Below, piece by piece: positions 26,101 through 34,438 of a stretch of 64,000 nucleotides of DNA. The position numbers and the translations under genes are program-made. Origin of the DNA: Nitrospira sp. (lineage in GTDB: Bacteria > Nitrospirota > Nitrospiria > Nitrospirales > Nitrospiraceae). The notes under the pieces are model-generated. The model did not search any database. It saw nothing but the letters and a program-made list of their open reading frames with translations, and had not been told where the DNA came from. Positions within the stretch are counted from its first letter, which is position 1, and each line of letters opens with the position of its first letter. The stretch lies in the NCBI GenBank assembly GCA_009594865.1, contig VOPT01000003.1, forward strand, positions 95,022 through 159,021, in the 5' to 3' direction.

Positions 26101-28064
26101 GCACCTTCATCGCCGAGCCGGTCGGATCCACCTATCATGACCCGAAGACCGGAAAGTTGATCCGGAGCGGACCGATTGCGGACATTCACACGAATGAACC
26201 GGTTGGTCATGGCGTGAACAACAGCTTCCGTGAATTGATGGTGCAAGTGCACGACACCGTGCCGCACACCGTCAACGTCGTGACGGCGGGCAATCCTCCC
26301 GGGCAGCCGATTGAAGTGGCGCTCGAGGCGGGAAAGACCGTCTCCTTCATGATGCCCGAGAAGATTTACATGACGCCGATGCCGTTCCTGAACGGTGGCA
26401 CGCACACCACCGGCAGCGGACTGAACTTCCGGGCGGCGCCGGTGGCGCAGCGATTGGCGACCAATCCTGATGCGTCACAGATCTTCAGCAGCCAGGTGCA
26501 CGGCGATCCGTATACGCCCACCTTGCGAGCCTATGTCGGTGACACGATGGTATTCCGTCTATTGCACACCCTCATGAACGAGTCGATGGTCTGGACCCTG
26601 TCCGGCCACACGTTCTGGACTGAGCGGTATGCCTCGGATGCGAACCGGAAGAACTCGATTCATATCGGTATCGCGGAGCGGTATGATCTCGTGGTACCGG
26701 AAGCGGGTGGATCCCGGCATCAAGCCGGTGACTACATTCATTTCAACGGCCGGTCTTCGAAGTTCTCCGAAGGCGGCTGGGGAATCATCCGGGTTCTGGA
26801 CAAGGAACAGGGGGATTTGAAGAAGTTGCCCGCGGGCTTCTCCATCAAGGGCGAAATTCCGAAGCCGTTGCCGGTCTGCCCGGCTGATGCCCCTGTGAAG
26901 CAGTTCAATGTGGTCGCGATGGACTATGCCGGCATGAAGTTCAATGCCAAGGCGCCGGAATCCATCGAAGTGGACTTCGAACGACGCATCTTCATGACCA
27001 ATGCCGACGCGAAGATCTATGCATTGGAGGAAGACACGGCGAAAGTGGCAGGCGGAATGCATCCGATGCCGTTGACGCTCCGTGTGAACAGCGGGGATTG
27101 CGTCAAGGTGCATTTGAAGAACAAGATGAAGGACAGCAAAGCCTCCTTCTCCGCAATCGGCCTGGCCTTCGATCCGAAGGATTCCATGGGCGCGAACGTG
27201 GGGAACAATCCGGGAGACCAGACCGTGGCTCCGGGAGGCGAGCGTGATTACACGTATTACGCTGATCCGTTCAACGGCGAGACCACCTCGTTAGTGTGGG
27301 ATTGGGGCAATGTGATGACCAATCCGCGGAACGGGTTGTTCGGTGCCGTCGTAGTCGGTCCGAAGGGATCCAAGTATCGTGACCCCAAGACCGGCGCGGA
27401 TCTGTCGAATAAGAATGCCTGGGCGGCCGATGTCATCATCGACCACTCGGTACCGGGCAATGAAACGCGGGCGAATTATCGTGACGTGGCGTTGTTCTTC
27501 CAGGACGAAGACAACATCATCGGCACGAGCTTCATGCCCTATGTGCAGAATGTGGCGGGGTTGACCGGCGTCAATTACCGGTCGGAACCGTACAAGTTCC
27601 GTGAAGAGCAGGGTTGCTCGCTCGGCAAGGTGTTCCAACCTTGTAAGGCGGATAAGCCGGAAGATCCGGCCACCCCGCTCATCGAGGCTCATGCGGGAGA
27701 TCCCGTGCGCATCCACGTGCTGGGTGTGAGCAATGAGCAGAACGGCATGTTCAGCGTGGAGAAGCACGAGTGGCCGATCGAGCCGTTCATGCGCGGCGCT
27801 GACTTGATCAGTGTCGTCGAATTCTCCGGCTCCGAGACGATCGATGCGTTCCTGCCCTCCGCGGGTGGAATGTATCGGATGCCCGGAGATTATGTGTACA
27901 GCAACCAGCGGTTGCCGTACTCGCAGTCCGGCCAGTGGGGCTATGTGCGGGTATTGCCGTCAGGCGATACCAGACTGTTGCCCTTGTCCGGCGCGAGCGC
28001 TGGAGCCAAGAGTGCCGAAGTCGAGCAGCCTGCTGCACACGCGATACCTGTCGCGTCGAAGTAA
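23199..28064 (+). CDS. giant secreted multicopper oxidase, six cupredoxin domains
   Basis: 1621 residues, far above the ~500 of a laccase. A Sec signal ends near A-S-A (residue 31). Three cupredoxin pairs are visible: ~138-545, ~730-1220 and ~1226-1605. The opening P-V-R-Q-Y-N-V recurs as P-V-K-Q-F-N-V near 1230. Complete ligand motifs: H-S-H-H-P-H (~445, type HxxHxH), H-C-H-V-A-H-H-Y-V-A-G-M (~521, HCHx3Hx4M with the type-1 Cys and Met), T-H-W-H (~820, HxH) and W-H-D-H (~951). These fall in domains 2 and 3, so a trinuclear site should form between them. H-I-H-G (~239) is a partial motif in domain 1. The length resembles MofA/MnxG manganese oxidases. The substrate is not known; the ribosome site is AAGGAGG. 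Confidence 0.9.
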   Translation: MDCQWFTRVTSRALSVIAGGALVCLPLAASAENQLHADHAVPQQTAMSHQLPSWAEKLKGQTIVEDAMAGKPERSAMVEQQHQRVMEHLTNDPQAQAVNTGMFNTQTMMHQYGAGGQDLLLMSDPRVEPVAMTNGGKCPATAPVRQYNVSAINVEITLNQWLDFYPGYMYTLDENLDKVRAEETKNREARDKEGFDPGAVIPGVQAQWIQPLTIRGNQGDCVKIKLTNKLEGGEDVSLHIHGSSMVVSATGAAAATTNSDSIVQKDKSGEFEWYIHPSTQEGVRQFHTFANDRELTVMGLFGSFVVEPRGSEYLEALGTGDATPTASGWQVIIRNGTGPDFREFVLYYHEVGDEAFRPVNKKGDFLPQRDPLTDAYRPGGRAINYRSEPFGINNMHVQHEYFGFEDESMGYSSYTFGDPSPTIPRSYMGDPAKFRLVHGGSEVFHSHHPHGGTIRWPRSPRAIDDMNLWTTAGNGPVKYPVIRAKTDRVDVEVIGPSEALDLETECGSGLCQQLAGDFLFHCHVAHHYVAGMWGYWRVYNTLQQGDMRNDVMPDLRELPDRKGRIKGPITSDKLVGQTVDWFGKAFKIVEKGKSDWKSNPAVVTIKDWVEMQLPTMGKPGHKNDEKGQTVSYDATVLDWAWEGTRALSEPESTIDNPKYKSTHPGKRHPITFEPLTGKVAWPHLTPHFGRRVMFSPNHVGAPWLEMIRRDANGEESVDQALPGENGNWSLCPENAGRKHYNVHFIKLPITIAKKTGKEPPVIDPNGLIYVLHEEEAEIRKNDDLKYPLVVRGNIYDCVDWTLTSEWDDDDYTNFQSSKINTHWHFLQFDNQASDGVITGFSYEQSVRPFTMLEKKNAKGLPVPMNTVVTAAAKKGANTITVKNAKQFHVGTLLLVGADNVKGNEISRIKVINGNTITLAKGLKHDHPANDIVTVEFVRQRFWVDADVGTVFWHDHAFGATTWPHGGFGTFIAEPVGSTYHDPKTGKLIRSGPIADIHTNEPVGHGVNNSFRELMVQVHDTVPHTVNVVTAGNPPGQPIEVALEAGKTVSFMMPEKIYMTPMPFLNGGTHTTGSGLNFRAAPVAQRLATNPDASQIFSSQVHGDPYTPTLRAYVGDTMVFRLLHTLMNESMVWTLSGHTFWTERYASDANRKNSIHIGIAERYDLVVPEAGGSRHQAGDYIHFNGRSSKFSEGGWGIIRVLDKEQGDLKKLPAGFSIKGEIPKPLPVCPADAPVKQFNVVAMDYAGMKFNAKAPESIEVDFERRIFMTNADAKIYALEEDTAKVAGGMHPMPLTLRVNSGDCVKVHLKNKMKDSKASFSAIGLAFDPKDSMGANVGNNPGDQTVAPGGERDYTYYADPFNGETTSLVWDWGNVMTNPRNGLFGAVVVGPKGSKYRDPKTGADLSNKNAWAADVIIDHSVPGNETRANYRDVALFFQDEDNIIGTSFMPYVQNVAGLTGVNYRSEPYKFREEQGCSLGKVFQPCKADKPEDPATPLIEAHAGDPVRIHVLGVSNEQNGMFSVEKHEWPIEPFMRGADLISVVEFSGSETIDAFLPSAGGMYRMPGDYVYSNQRLPYSQSGQWGYVRVLPSGDTRLLPLSGASAGAKSAEVEQPAAHAIPVASK

Positions 28065-28090
28065 GCTGGTTACATCTCACGCAACGTGAG

Positions 28091-28124
28091 AAAGGGGGGA
28101 GCCCGAAAGGGCTCCCCCCTTTTG
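28091..28124 (+). terminator. rho-independent terminator after the multicopper oxidase
   Basis: Stem AAAGGGGGGAGCCC (28091-28104), loop GAAA, GGGCTCCCCCCTTTT. It lies 26 bases after the stop, so the gene is probably monocistronic, with the next genes having their own promoter. Confidence 0.9.
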
Positions 28125-28218
28125 TTATCAGATGAGGATTGTGTATGATCAGCTCAGAGTGTGACATCTCGTCTGCCGAGACTCTCTGACCAACCAATCA
28201 ACGTTGGAGGATTTATAC

Positions 28219-29127
28219 ATGCGAACGGCCGGACTTGCATTGTTTGCCATATTGAATGTTTTCTGTGCCTCATCATGGGCTTATGAGGAAGTCACCGTCA
28301 CGGATGGTGGCAGTATTACCGGTACGGTCACGATGACAGGGGGCAAGCCGACGCCGAAAGGATATAACCTGATCACGTTTCCGGATCCTGTGTACTGTGG
28401 TCGTATCTCTACGGGAACGGGATGGAGAATTCTTGATGAGTTTTCGATGACCTCCGGGAGCGGCTTGAAGGACGTGGTGGTCCTCTTGACGGATGCCACG
28501 AAGGGCAAACCTTTCAAATTTGAACCGCTTACGATTGAAGCGCGGGACTGCCGGTTTCTACCGTTTGTCACGGTTGTCAAAAACGATTCCGAGGTGGTGG
28601 TCATGAACATGGACCCGGTCATGCATGACATTCAAGCGTATGAGACCTCCCAGCTTGGGCCACGCGTCCTGTTCAACACGCCTCTCCCGATGAATCCTCA
28701 TCACAAGCGTTTTGTCACCGCGGAAAGTCATGAGCATCTGGCTGGCGAGCCGGTGAAAGAAGCCATTCACATGACGAAGGGGCGGCGAATTTTCGTGATG
28801 CAGTGCGGGTTTCACGCTTATATGGAAAGTTGGGGCATGGCCGTCGACAATCCCTATTATGCGCTGACGACCGATGGCGGCACGTTCACACTCAGTGAGG
28901 TGCCTCCAGGCGACTACACCCTGATGGCTTGGCATCCGGCCTTAGGGACCATGCTCCAGAAGAAAGTCACGGTCACGGAAAAGGGGACGTCCACGGTCGA
29001 TTTCGCGTTCGAGGCTCCGAAAGGCCGGCGCAGCGTCCATGAGATTGAGCACAATCCCCATTACGGCCCGGAATCCCTCGGCAAGGTCGTGGATATCCGC
29101 CCGACGTTAGAAAGGCAGGTTCCCTAG
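28219..29127 (+). CDS. secreted CxxHxxM (cupredoxin-like) protein, paralogue 1
   Basis: About 302 residues from ATG 28219 (GGAGGATTTATAC before it). A signal peptide ends near S-S-W-A-Y. The chain has an N-terminal ~160-residue beta-rich part with M-D-P-V-M-H-D-I near residue 140, then M-Q-C-G-F-H-A-Y-M (C-x2-H-x2-M) near 200, and a C-terminal carboxypeptidase-regulatory-like domain (P-P-G-D-Y-T-L-M-A-W-H-P). The upstream His with the Cys-His-Met cluster is the ligand set of a type-1 copper site, although the spacing C-x2-H-x2-M is tighter than in plastocyanin. It is about half identical by eye to the next gene. A periplasmic copper electron carrier is the best guess. Confidence 0.72.
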   Translation: MRTAGLALFAILNVFCASSWAYEEVTVTDGGSITGTVTMTGGKPTPKGYNLITFPDPVYCGRISTGTGWRILDEFSMTSGSGLKDVVVLLTDATKGKPFKFEPLTIEARDCRFLPFVTVVKNDSEVVVMNMDPVMHDIQAYETSQLGPRVLFNTPLPMNPHHKRFVTAESHEHLAGEPVKEAIHMTKGRRIFVMQCGFHAYMESWGMAVDNPYYALTTDGGTFTLSEVPPGDYTLMAWHPALGTMLQKKVTVTEKGTSTVDFAFEAPKGRRSVHEIEHNPHYGPESLGKVVDIRPTLERQVP

Positions 29128-29156
29128 CAGCGCGTGAATCACAGACAAGGAAGGTC

Positions 29157-30089
29157 ATGATGCTGAATCGAGCTCAGAAGAGTCATTCCTTCGCAACGAC
29201 TGTGCTGTTGTGGGCGGGGCTGGTGGTCTCACCGGTGGGGGCCTATGAGGTGATCGATGTGCAACATGGAGGCACCGTCGATGGGACAGTGACGCTGTCC
29301 GGCGGGATTCCAGATCCCAAAGCCTTCAATCTCATCACGTTTCCGGACCCCACGTATTGTGGGCGGATTTCAAACGGAAGTGGATGGCGCTTGCTGCGTG
29401 ATTTCATCGTGTCGCCGGATGGGGGACTGAAGAACGCCATTGTCACGCTCGAAGGCGTGGAGTCGGGAAAAGCATTCGACATGTCCGTGCCCTTGATCGA
29501 AGCGCGCGATTGCATGTTTCAGCCTTGGGTGACGATCGTACGGAACGGGCATGCGGTGGAAGTGGTGAATATGGACCCGGTGATGCACGATATCCAAGGC
29601 TATGAAACCTCGCCGGAGGCGGGAGCGCGGGTCCTGTTCAATACGCCGTTGATTCTCAATCATCAGCATCAGCGCGGGAATATGCACGCCGTGCACGATC
29701 ACGCTCCAGGCAAGTCGCTGGTCGGACCGGTCTATTTAAATAAGGGGCGGCGAACGTTTTACATGCAGTGCGGTTTTCACGCCTATATGGAAAGCTGGGC
29801 CATGGCCGTCAACAACCCCTATTACGCGGTGACGGACGACCAGGGGGCCTTCAGGATCGAAAATGTCCCGCCAGGCACGTATCAGCTGGTGGTCTGGCAT
29901 CCGCAGTCAGGGCCCGGGGTCACGCGGACGATCACGATCCCTGCGGATGGAACCACGACGGAAAAGGTGGCGCTCCCTGCTCCAAAGGGAACGCGTACAG
30001 CATACCGGGTGATGGACAATCCGCGGTTCGGGCTTGAATCACTCGGGCATCCGGTGGAGATTCAACCGTTGGTGGAGCATCAGCACTAA
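29157..30089 (+). CDS. secreted CxxHxxM (cupredoxin-like) protein, paralogue 2
   Basis: 310 residues with a signal peptide ending near V-G-A-Y. It shares with paralogue 1 the order of all blocks: L-I-T-F-P-D-P, Y-C-G-R-I-S, M-D-P-V-M-H-D-I, M-Q-C-G-F-H-A-Y-M-E-S-W and P-P-G-T-Y. It differs by a histidine-rich insertion (N-H-Q-H-Q-R-G-N-M-H-A-V-H-D-H) near residue 160, which could hold extra metal. The gene starts 30 bases after paralogue 1, so the pair came from tandem duplication and is one operon. It ends overlapping the next frame by about 55 bases. Confidence 0.72.
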   Translation: MMLNRAQKSHSFATTVLLWAGLVVSPVGAYEVIDVQHGGTVDGTVTLSGGIPDPKAFNLITFPDPTYCGRISNGSGWRLLRDFIVSPDGGLKNAIVTLEGVESGKAFDMSVPLIEARDCMFQPWVTIVRNGHAVEVVNMDPVMHDIQGYETSPEAGARVLFNTPLILNHQHQRGNMHAVHDHAPGKSLVGPVYLNKGRRTFYMQCGFHAYMESWAMAVNNPYYAVTDDQGAFRIENVPPGTYQLVVWHPQSGPGVTRTITIPADGTTTEKVALPAPKGTRTAYRVMDNPRFGLESLGHPVEIQPLVEHQH

Positions 30090-30735
30090 TCGCGGCTGGG
30101 CCGGCTTCGCGCCATGGCTTTCGAGAGGGTGCCTCTCCATCAGCCTCTGCTTGCTGTCGAGCGTACCTGTTTTGGGCGAAGATTCCTCCGGAGGGCTGCC
30201 GGCAACACAGGCCGTTGAATTCTCAGCGTCGCTCGTGAAGCGGGTGGAGGGTCGTCGGTTTGAAGCCCAGGTGTTTGCCAAGAGTGATCGCATTCGGCTG
30301 GAGTACAAATATGCGATCAAGACCGACCTGGGCTATTCCAGTATAGAAATCCTTCGATTGGATAAACGGGAGTCGTGGTTTCTGCTGGCCCAACGCCGGC
30401 AAATTCTTTCGGTGCCCATCAAACCTGAAGAAATCCTGCCGATTCAGCCCACCCTGCCGGGAGAACAAAGCCGGACGTTGATTGGCGATGCCACTACCAT
30501 CGGGCGAGCGTCCAGGCTGTACGAAGTTCGGGCGGAGTATAACGGTCGGAATGAGCGGTTTTATGAATGGGTCGATGTGGAGACGGGCGTCGTCTTGAAA
30601 TTGGTGAGCCAAGACCGGGATTGGGCGATCGAATATCTGCGCTTTCGGCTGTCGCCGCAACCGGACTACTATTTCGAACAGCCCACCGGATATCAGCAGT
30701 GGATCCCCAAATCGAGTACGCAAGAACGAGGATGA
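30034..30735 (+). CDS. LolA/RseB-like exported protein
   Basis: 233 residues. The TTG start inside the end of the preceding gene suggests translational coupling; no better start precedes the signal-like segment (L-S-I-S-L-C-L-L-S-S-V-P). The mature part has alternating strands with F-E-A-Q-V-F-A-K-S-D-R-I-R-L-E and E-Y-L-R-F, a pattern of the half-barrel LolA/RseB fold. It may bind lipid or act as a chaperone for the neighbouring redox proteins. The call is fold-level only. There is no metal motif. Confidence 0.5.
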   Translation: MNHSGIRWRFNRWWSISTNRGWAGFAPWLSRGCLSISLCLLSSVPVLGEDSSGGLPATQAVEFSASLVKRVEGRRFEAQVFAKSDRIRLEYKYAIKTDLGYSSIEILRLDKRESWFLLAQRRQILSVPIKPEEILPIQPTLPGEQSRTLIGDATTIGRASRLYEVRAEYNGRNERFYEWVDVETGVVLKLVSQDRDWAIEYLRFRLSPQPDYYFEQPTGYQQWIPKSSTQERG

Positions 30736-30765
30736 CTGTCAGTGGAACGATCAGGAAGGGGTTTC

Positions 30766-32163
30766 ATGGTATCGCAGACTAAGAGTCGCTGGATCAGGAC
30801 TGTCAACCTGTGTTTGGCTGTAGCCATCGTGTCCGGACCGCTTGTCGGTCTCTGGCCGGTTTCTGCGAGCGCGGCTTCGTTGAAGGACGCGCAGGCCGCC
30901 TTCGACAAAAAGCAGTACCAGGAAGCCTTGGACCTCATCGAGCAAGTGACGAAAGAGAAAGGTACTCAGCCGGAGTTTCGGCGGTTGAAAGTGCGGTCGC
31001 TGATTTTCCTCGGCAAGCCGAAAGACGCATTGCTTGAATACGAACGGCATGAGCAGGAATTGAAGCAGGAGGATCGGCTGCTCTTAAAAGACGTGTCGCT
31101 CGGGTTCATCTATGCACTCGTCAAAGATATGCGCGAGCAGATGCGAGGCGCAGCGTATACGGCATTGAAGGATGTCGATTCCGCCGAAACGATCCCTGCG
31201 CTAGAGGACGGATTGAGTGATGGGTCCGGCCTGGTGCGTGCCCTGGCCGCCGAGGCATTGGGAAAGCTCGACGCAGGAAGGCGGTCGCCGCGATTGCGGA
31301 ATGCACTGGAGGATCAGGCCGGGCTCGTGAAGGCTACGGTTATCAAAGTATTGGGGAAAAGCGGTGATCGTTCCGTGATCCCACTCCTTGAAAAGGCGCT
31401 CAAGGACGAACAACCGGCTGTACGCCTCGCGGCCGCGGGGGCTCTCTATCATACCGGTCAGACTGCAATGTGGGAGACGATACAAAAGGCAACGGCGGCA
31501 CCGAACCCTGAAGAGCGTGCCACGGCCCTTAGAATGGTGGGGGATTTAAGGGATGCACGGGGGCTTTCAATTCTCCTGGAGGCCATGACCAATACACAAC
31601 CTTCTGTGCGAGGCGCGGCGGCCTCGGCCTTGGGGGACCTGGGCAAGGTGCAGGGCATTCCGGCACTGGAAAAGGCACTCGACGACAAGATTCCGGCAGT
31701 CAAAACCTCCGCGGCGATCAGTCTGGGGGAATTGGGAATCAAAGAGTCAGTGGCGGCGCTGAGAAAGTCCCTGGCTGATCCGAACCCGGTCGTCAAGGCT
31801 GCCGTGGTCTCGGCCCTGTTGCGGGTCGAGGAGCCTTTCGATTCCGTTGCCGGGGCATTGTATGAGCTGGCACAAAACAATGATCCTGGAACGCGTTCCG
31901 CCGCTGGGAAGGCAGCAGGGCGCGCGCACGGAGCCAATACGCCAGCTGCGATCGAGTTTCTCGGGGGATTGCTCAAAGATTCCATCCCCCGGCCGCGTAT
32001 CGCCGCGGCTCGCGCCCTGGGGCAAATCGGCGGAGCGGAGGTGTTGCCCATGTTGAAGGCTGCGTTGCATGACGAAGATGATGCCGTCCGAGCGACGGTC
32101 GGCGGATCGATTGCGCGGATCATTGGCCATGCAAAATCATCGTCTAATCATGCGAAATCATGA
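30766..32163 (+). CDS. secreted HEAT-repeat protein
   Basis: 465 residues from ATG 30766 (AGGAAGGGGTTTC before it). A signal peptide ends near V-S-A-S-A. After a helical N-terminal part (~30-130, TPR-like), about nine HEAT/PBS-lyase-type repeats of ~31 residues follow, with the motifs V-R-A-A/L-A-A-E-A-L-G-x-L and A-V-x-x-L-x-K-A-L-x-D. The repeats are regular to the end. Such superhelices are assembly platforms. Its location between cupredoxin-like proteins and oxidases suggests a scaffold for a periplasmic complex. No catalytic motif. Confidence 0.8.
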   Translation: MVSQTKSRWIRTVNLCLAVAIVSGPLVGLWPVSASAASLKDAQAAFDKKQYQEALDLIEQVTKEKGTQPEFRRLKVRSLIFLGKPKDALLEYERHEQELKQEDRLLLKDVSLGFIYALVKDMREQMRGAAYTALKDVDSAETIPALEDGLSDGSGLVRALAAEALGKLDAGRRSPRLRNALEDQAGLVKATVIKVLGKSGDRSVIPLLEKALKDEQPAVRLAAAGALYHTGQTAMWETIQKATAAPNPEERATALRMVGDLRDARGLSILLEAMTNTQPSVRGAAASALGDLGKVQGIPALEKALDDKIPAVKTSAAISLGELGIKESVAALRKSLADPNPVVKAAVVSALLRVEEPFDSVAGALYELAQNNDPGTRSAAGKAAGRAHGANTPAAIEFLGGLLKDSIPRPRIAAARALGQIGGAEVLPMLKAALHDEDDAVRATVGGSIARIIGHAKSSSNHAKS

Positions 32164-32188
32164 GGGGTCAGACCGGAGGGATTTCAAG

Positions 32189-32218
32189 TTGACAGTGCGA
32201 GTGGGATTCCAGTATAGA
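32189..32218 (+). promoter_or_regulatory. sigma-70 promoter of the third CxxHxxM gene
   Basis: TTGACA (32189-32194), 18-base spacer, TATAGA (32213-32218). The leader is about 140 bases. With a perfect AAGGAGG ribosome site downstream and its own terminator, the 32366 gene looks highly expressed and independent. Confidence 0.6.
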
Positions 32219-32365
32219 GAAATGTTCAGAGGCCTAAACGCCGTCCCTCTGGGACCGCGTCATGAGCGGAGAACGATCCAACAAGGGGTATTGGTCACCA
32301 GCCCTTGTGGTTGAGTGGTGACAAAGTAGTTGGCCGGTTAATGTTCATTACAAGGAGGCAGTGAC

Positions 32366-33163
32366 ATGAAGAAGGGTGCGATGAAAGCAGTATTCGGCGT
32401 TGCGGCCGCGGCATTTTTGGCTGCGCCCCTCACCGCGTTTGCCGGCGGTACGATCGCCGGGAAAGTGACCTATCCTGGGAAGGCCGAGCAGAAGGAATTC
32501 GCCTTCTCGAAGTTCCCCAACCCGAAGTTTTGCCCAAAGAACCCGAACAAGAGCCTCATGGATGGCGATAAGCGCTTCATGAAGACCATCGAAGTGGCGA
32601 AGGATGGTGGCTTAAAGGGTGCGGTTGTGGCCGTGGTCGATATCGAAGATCAGGCGTTCCAGGATGGTTTCAAGGGTACGGACGTCGTCGCGGAGTTCTG
32701 CGAATTCCTGCCGTTTAGCGGCGTCGTGGTGAACAACAAGAATTTCCGCGCTGAGAACAAGGATGCCGATCCTGATGATCCCAAGTCTGTCCTGGGTGTG
32801 TTGCACAACCCGCACAGCTTCACGGTGAAGGGCTCCACCTCGGCCACTGGTTTCAACATCGGTTTGGCGAAGAAGGGCGACAAGTTGGAGAAGCCGGTGA
32901 CCTTCCGTGGCGGCGCCGAAAAGGCTGGCTACTATCGTTTGCAGTGCGACCAGCACGAGTTCATGCAGTCCTTCTTCTTGCCGGTGTGGAATCCGTACCA
33001 CGCGGTGGTGAAGGATGACGGCTCGTTCGAGATCCCGGGCGTGCCTGCCGGCAAGCACAAGGTGGTTGTCTGGCACCCGTTCGTCGGCAAGGGCAAGCTG
33101 AACGAATTCGAGATCGAAGTGGCCGAGGGCGGCACGGCGAACTTGAAGGCTGAGATCAAGTAG
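32366..33163 (+). CDS. secreted CxxHxxM (cupredoxin-like) protein, paralogue 3
   Basis: 265 residues. A signal peptide ends near T-A-F-A-G. The site L-Q-C-D-Q-H-E-F-M (C-x2-H-x2-M) lies near residue 194, with V-L-H-N-P-H-S-F about 40 residues before it as a candidate second histidine. Aligned parts W-N-P-Y-H and P-A-G-K-H-K-V-V-V-W-H-P place it with the two earlier paralogues, but it is shorter and more lysine-rich. It has a strong promoter, a strong ribosome site and a strong terminator of its own, as expected for an abundant soluble carrier. The presence of copper is predicted, not shown. Confidence 0.72.
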   Translation: MKKGAMKAVFGVAAAAFLAAPLTAFAGGTIAGKVTYPGKAEQKEFAFSKFPNPKFCPKNPNKSLMDGDKRFMKTIEVAKDGGLKGAVVAVVDIEDQAFQDGFKGTDVVAEFCEFLPFSGVVVNNKNFRAENKDADPDDPKSVLGVLHNPHSFTVKGSTSATGFNIGLAKKGDKLEKPVTFRGGAEKAGYYRLQCDQHEFMQSFFLPVWNPYHAVVKDDGSFEIPGVPAGKHKVVVWHPFVGKGKLNEFEIEVAEGGTANLKAEIK

Positions 33164-33196
33164 CTGTTTCTGCTTTAGCGGGATAACCTGCTGAGG

Positions 33197-33234
33197 AAAG
33201 GGCAGTGGTTCGAATAGGACCACTGCCCTTTTTG
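33197..33234 (+). terminator. rho-independent terminator after paralogue 3
   Basis: Stem AAAGGGCAGTGGT (33197-33209) pairs with ACCACTGCCCTTT (33219-33231), followed by a T-rich tail. Clear and complete. Confidence 0.93.
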
Positions 33235-33440
33235 TTTGTCTTGAGTCGTGCGATTTCGCAGTAAAGCAGAGATAGTCAGCGCAGTTTCGACGATAATTCT
33301 TCTCTCAGTTTCTTATGGCGTAACGAGCATGATCCTTCGATCTTCAGACTCGTTCCGGCCCGCTCCTCGCCTTGCGTTTCCCTTTCTGAACTCGGTAAGA
33401 TGACCAACTTCAATTGCCACCATCACGAAGTGGGGGATCT

Positions 33441-34436
33441 GTGCCTCGCGAATTGTCTCTCGCCGAAGTCTTCCAGTTGGGCTATTACTGGGAGACCAAA
33501 ATCCTGTTGACTGCCGTGAAGTTAGAGGTGTTTTCCCTGCTCGACGGTCAGGGTCGTTCTGCTGCAGACGTAGCCCAAAAACTCGGTGCTGATGGTCGTG
33601 CGCTGGAGTTGCTTCTCAACGCGTTGGTGGCCATTCGATTGTTGACGAAAACCGGAGCCGTCTATGCCAACACCTCGGTGGCCACGACCCATCTCGTCAA
33701 GCATGGACCGCAATATGTCGGCCATTTGCTCCTTCTCCACGATGCGGAATGGGGGAATTGGGGCAAGTTGGAAGCGGCCATCAAAACCGGTCGATCTCCG
33801 GTCACTCAGCATGTGTTTGAAACGGATCCGGCCCTTGGGGCCAATGTGCTGTCTGTCTTGCACCGCATCGGCCAACAAAGTGGACCAGATCTGGCGAAGC
33901 GACTCGCGCTGGGGCATGCCAAGACCATGCTGGATCTGGGCGGTGGCGCCGGTACCAATGCGATCGCGTTCTGTCAGGTGTATCCGGGGCTCTCTGCTAC
34001 CGTATTTGATCTCGCCACGACCCTCCCTCTAACTGAACGGACGGTCAAAGACGCAGGACTGGAGGGGCGAATCACCTTGAAGGCCGGTGACTTCAACCGC
34101 GATGCCCTCGGTGGCCCGTATGATGTCGTGCTGATGTCGGACATTCTCCATTACCAAGACCTGGCGACCAATGCCGCGTTGGTGAAGAAGATTCACAGCC
34201 ATCTCACTCCCGGCGGCCGCCTGATCATCAAGGATCGATTCCTCGATGCGTCGGGTACGAGCCCGGCTTGGACCGCTGCATTTGCCGTCCATATTCTCGT
34301 CAATACCGAACAGGGCGCCTGTTATCGCACCGCAGAGGCCATGCAGTGGATGCATGACGGGGGCTATGTGTCGGTCGAGGAAATCGAACGAACGGCTGTG
34401 GTGCAAGGCGTCAAGCCGAGTGCCGCCCAGAGTTGA
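33441..34436 (+). CDS. SAM-dependent O-methyltransferase (hydroxyindole-type)
   Basis: 331 residues from a GTG at 33441 preceded by GTGGGGGATCT; a TTG at 33414 is weaker. The N-terminal ~110 residues are a winged-helix dimerisation domain (L-T-A-V-K-L-E-V-F, A-D-V-A-Q-K-L-G). The C-terminal part is a class I methyltransferase with M-L-D-L-G-G-G-A-G-T-N for SAM and a late R-L-I-I-K-D-R-F. This is the plan of hydroxyindole/caffeate O-methyltransferases and of bacteriochlorophyll or hopanoid-related methylases. Substrate unknown. It begins a long run of same-strand genes reaching the oxidase genes and is separated by only 2 bases from the next one. Confidence 0.82.
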   Translation: MPRELSLAEVFQLGYYWETKILLTAVKLEVFSLLDGQGRSAADVAQKLGADGRALELLLNALVAIRLLTKTGAVYANTSVATTHLVKHGPQYVGHLLLLHDAEWGNWGKLEAAIKTGRSPVTQHVFETDPALGANVLSVLHRIGQQSGPDLAKRLALGHAKTMLDLGGGAGTNAIAFCQVYPGLSATVFDLATTLPLTERTVKDAGLEGRITLKAGDFNRDALGGPYDVVLMSDILHYQDLATNAALVKKIHSHLTPGGRLIIKDRFLDASGTSPAWTAAFAVHILVNTEQGACYRTAEAMQWMHDGGYVSVEEIERTAVVQGVKPSAAQS

Positions 34437-34438
34437 CG

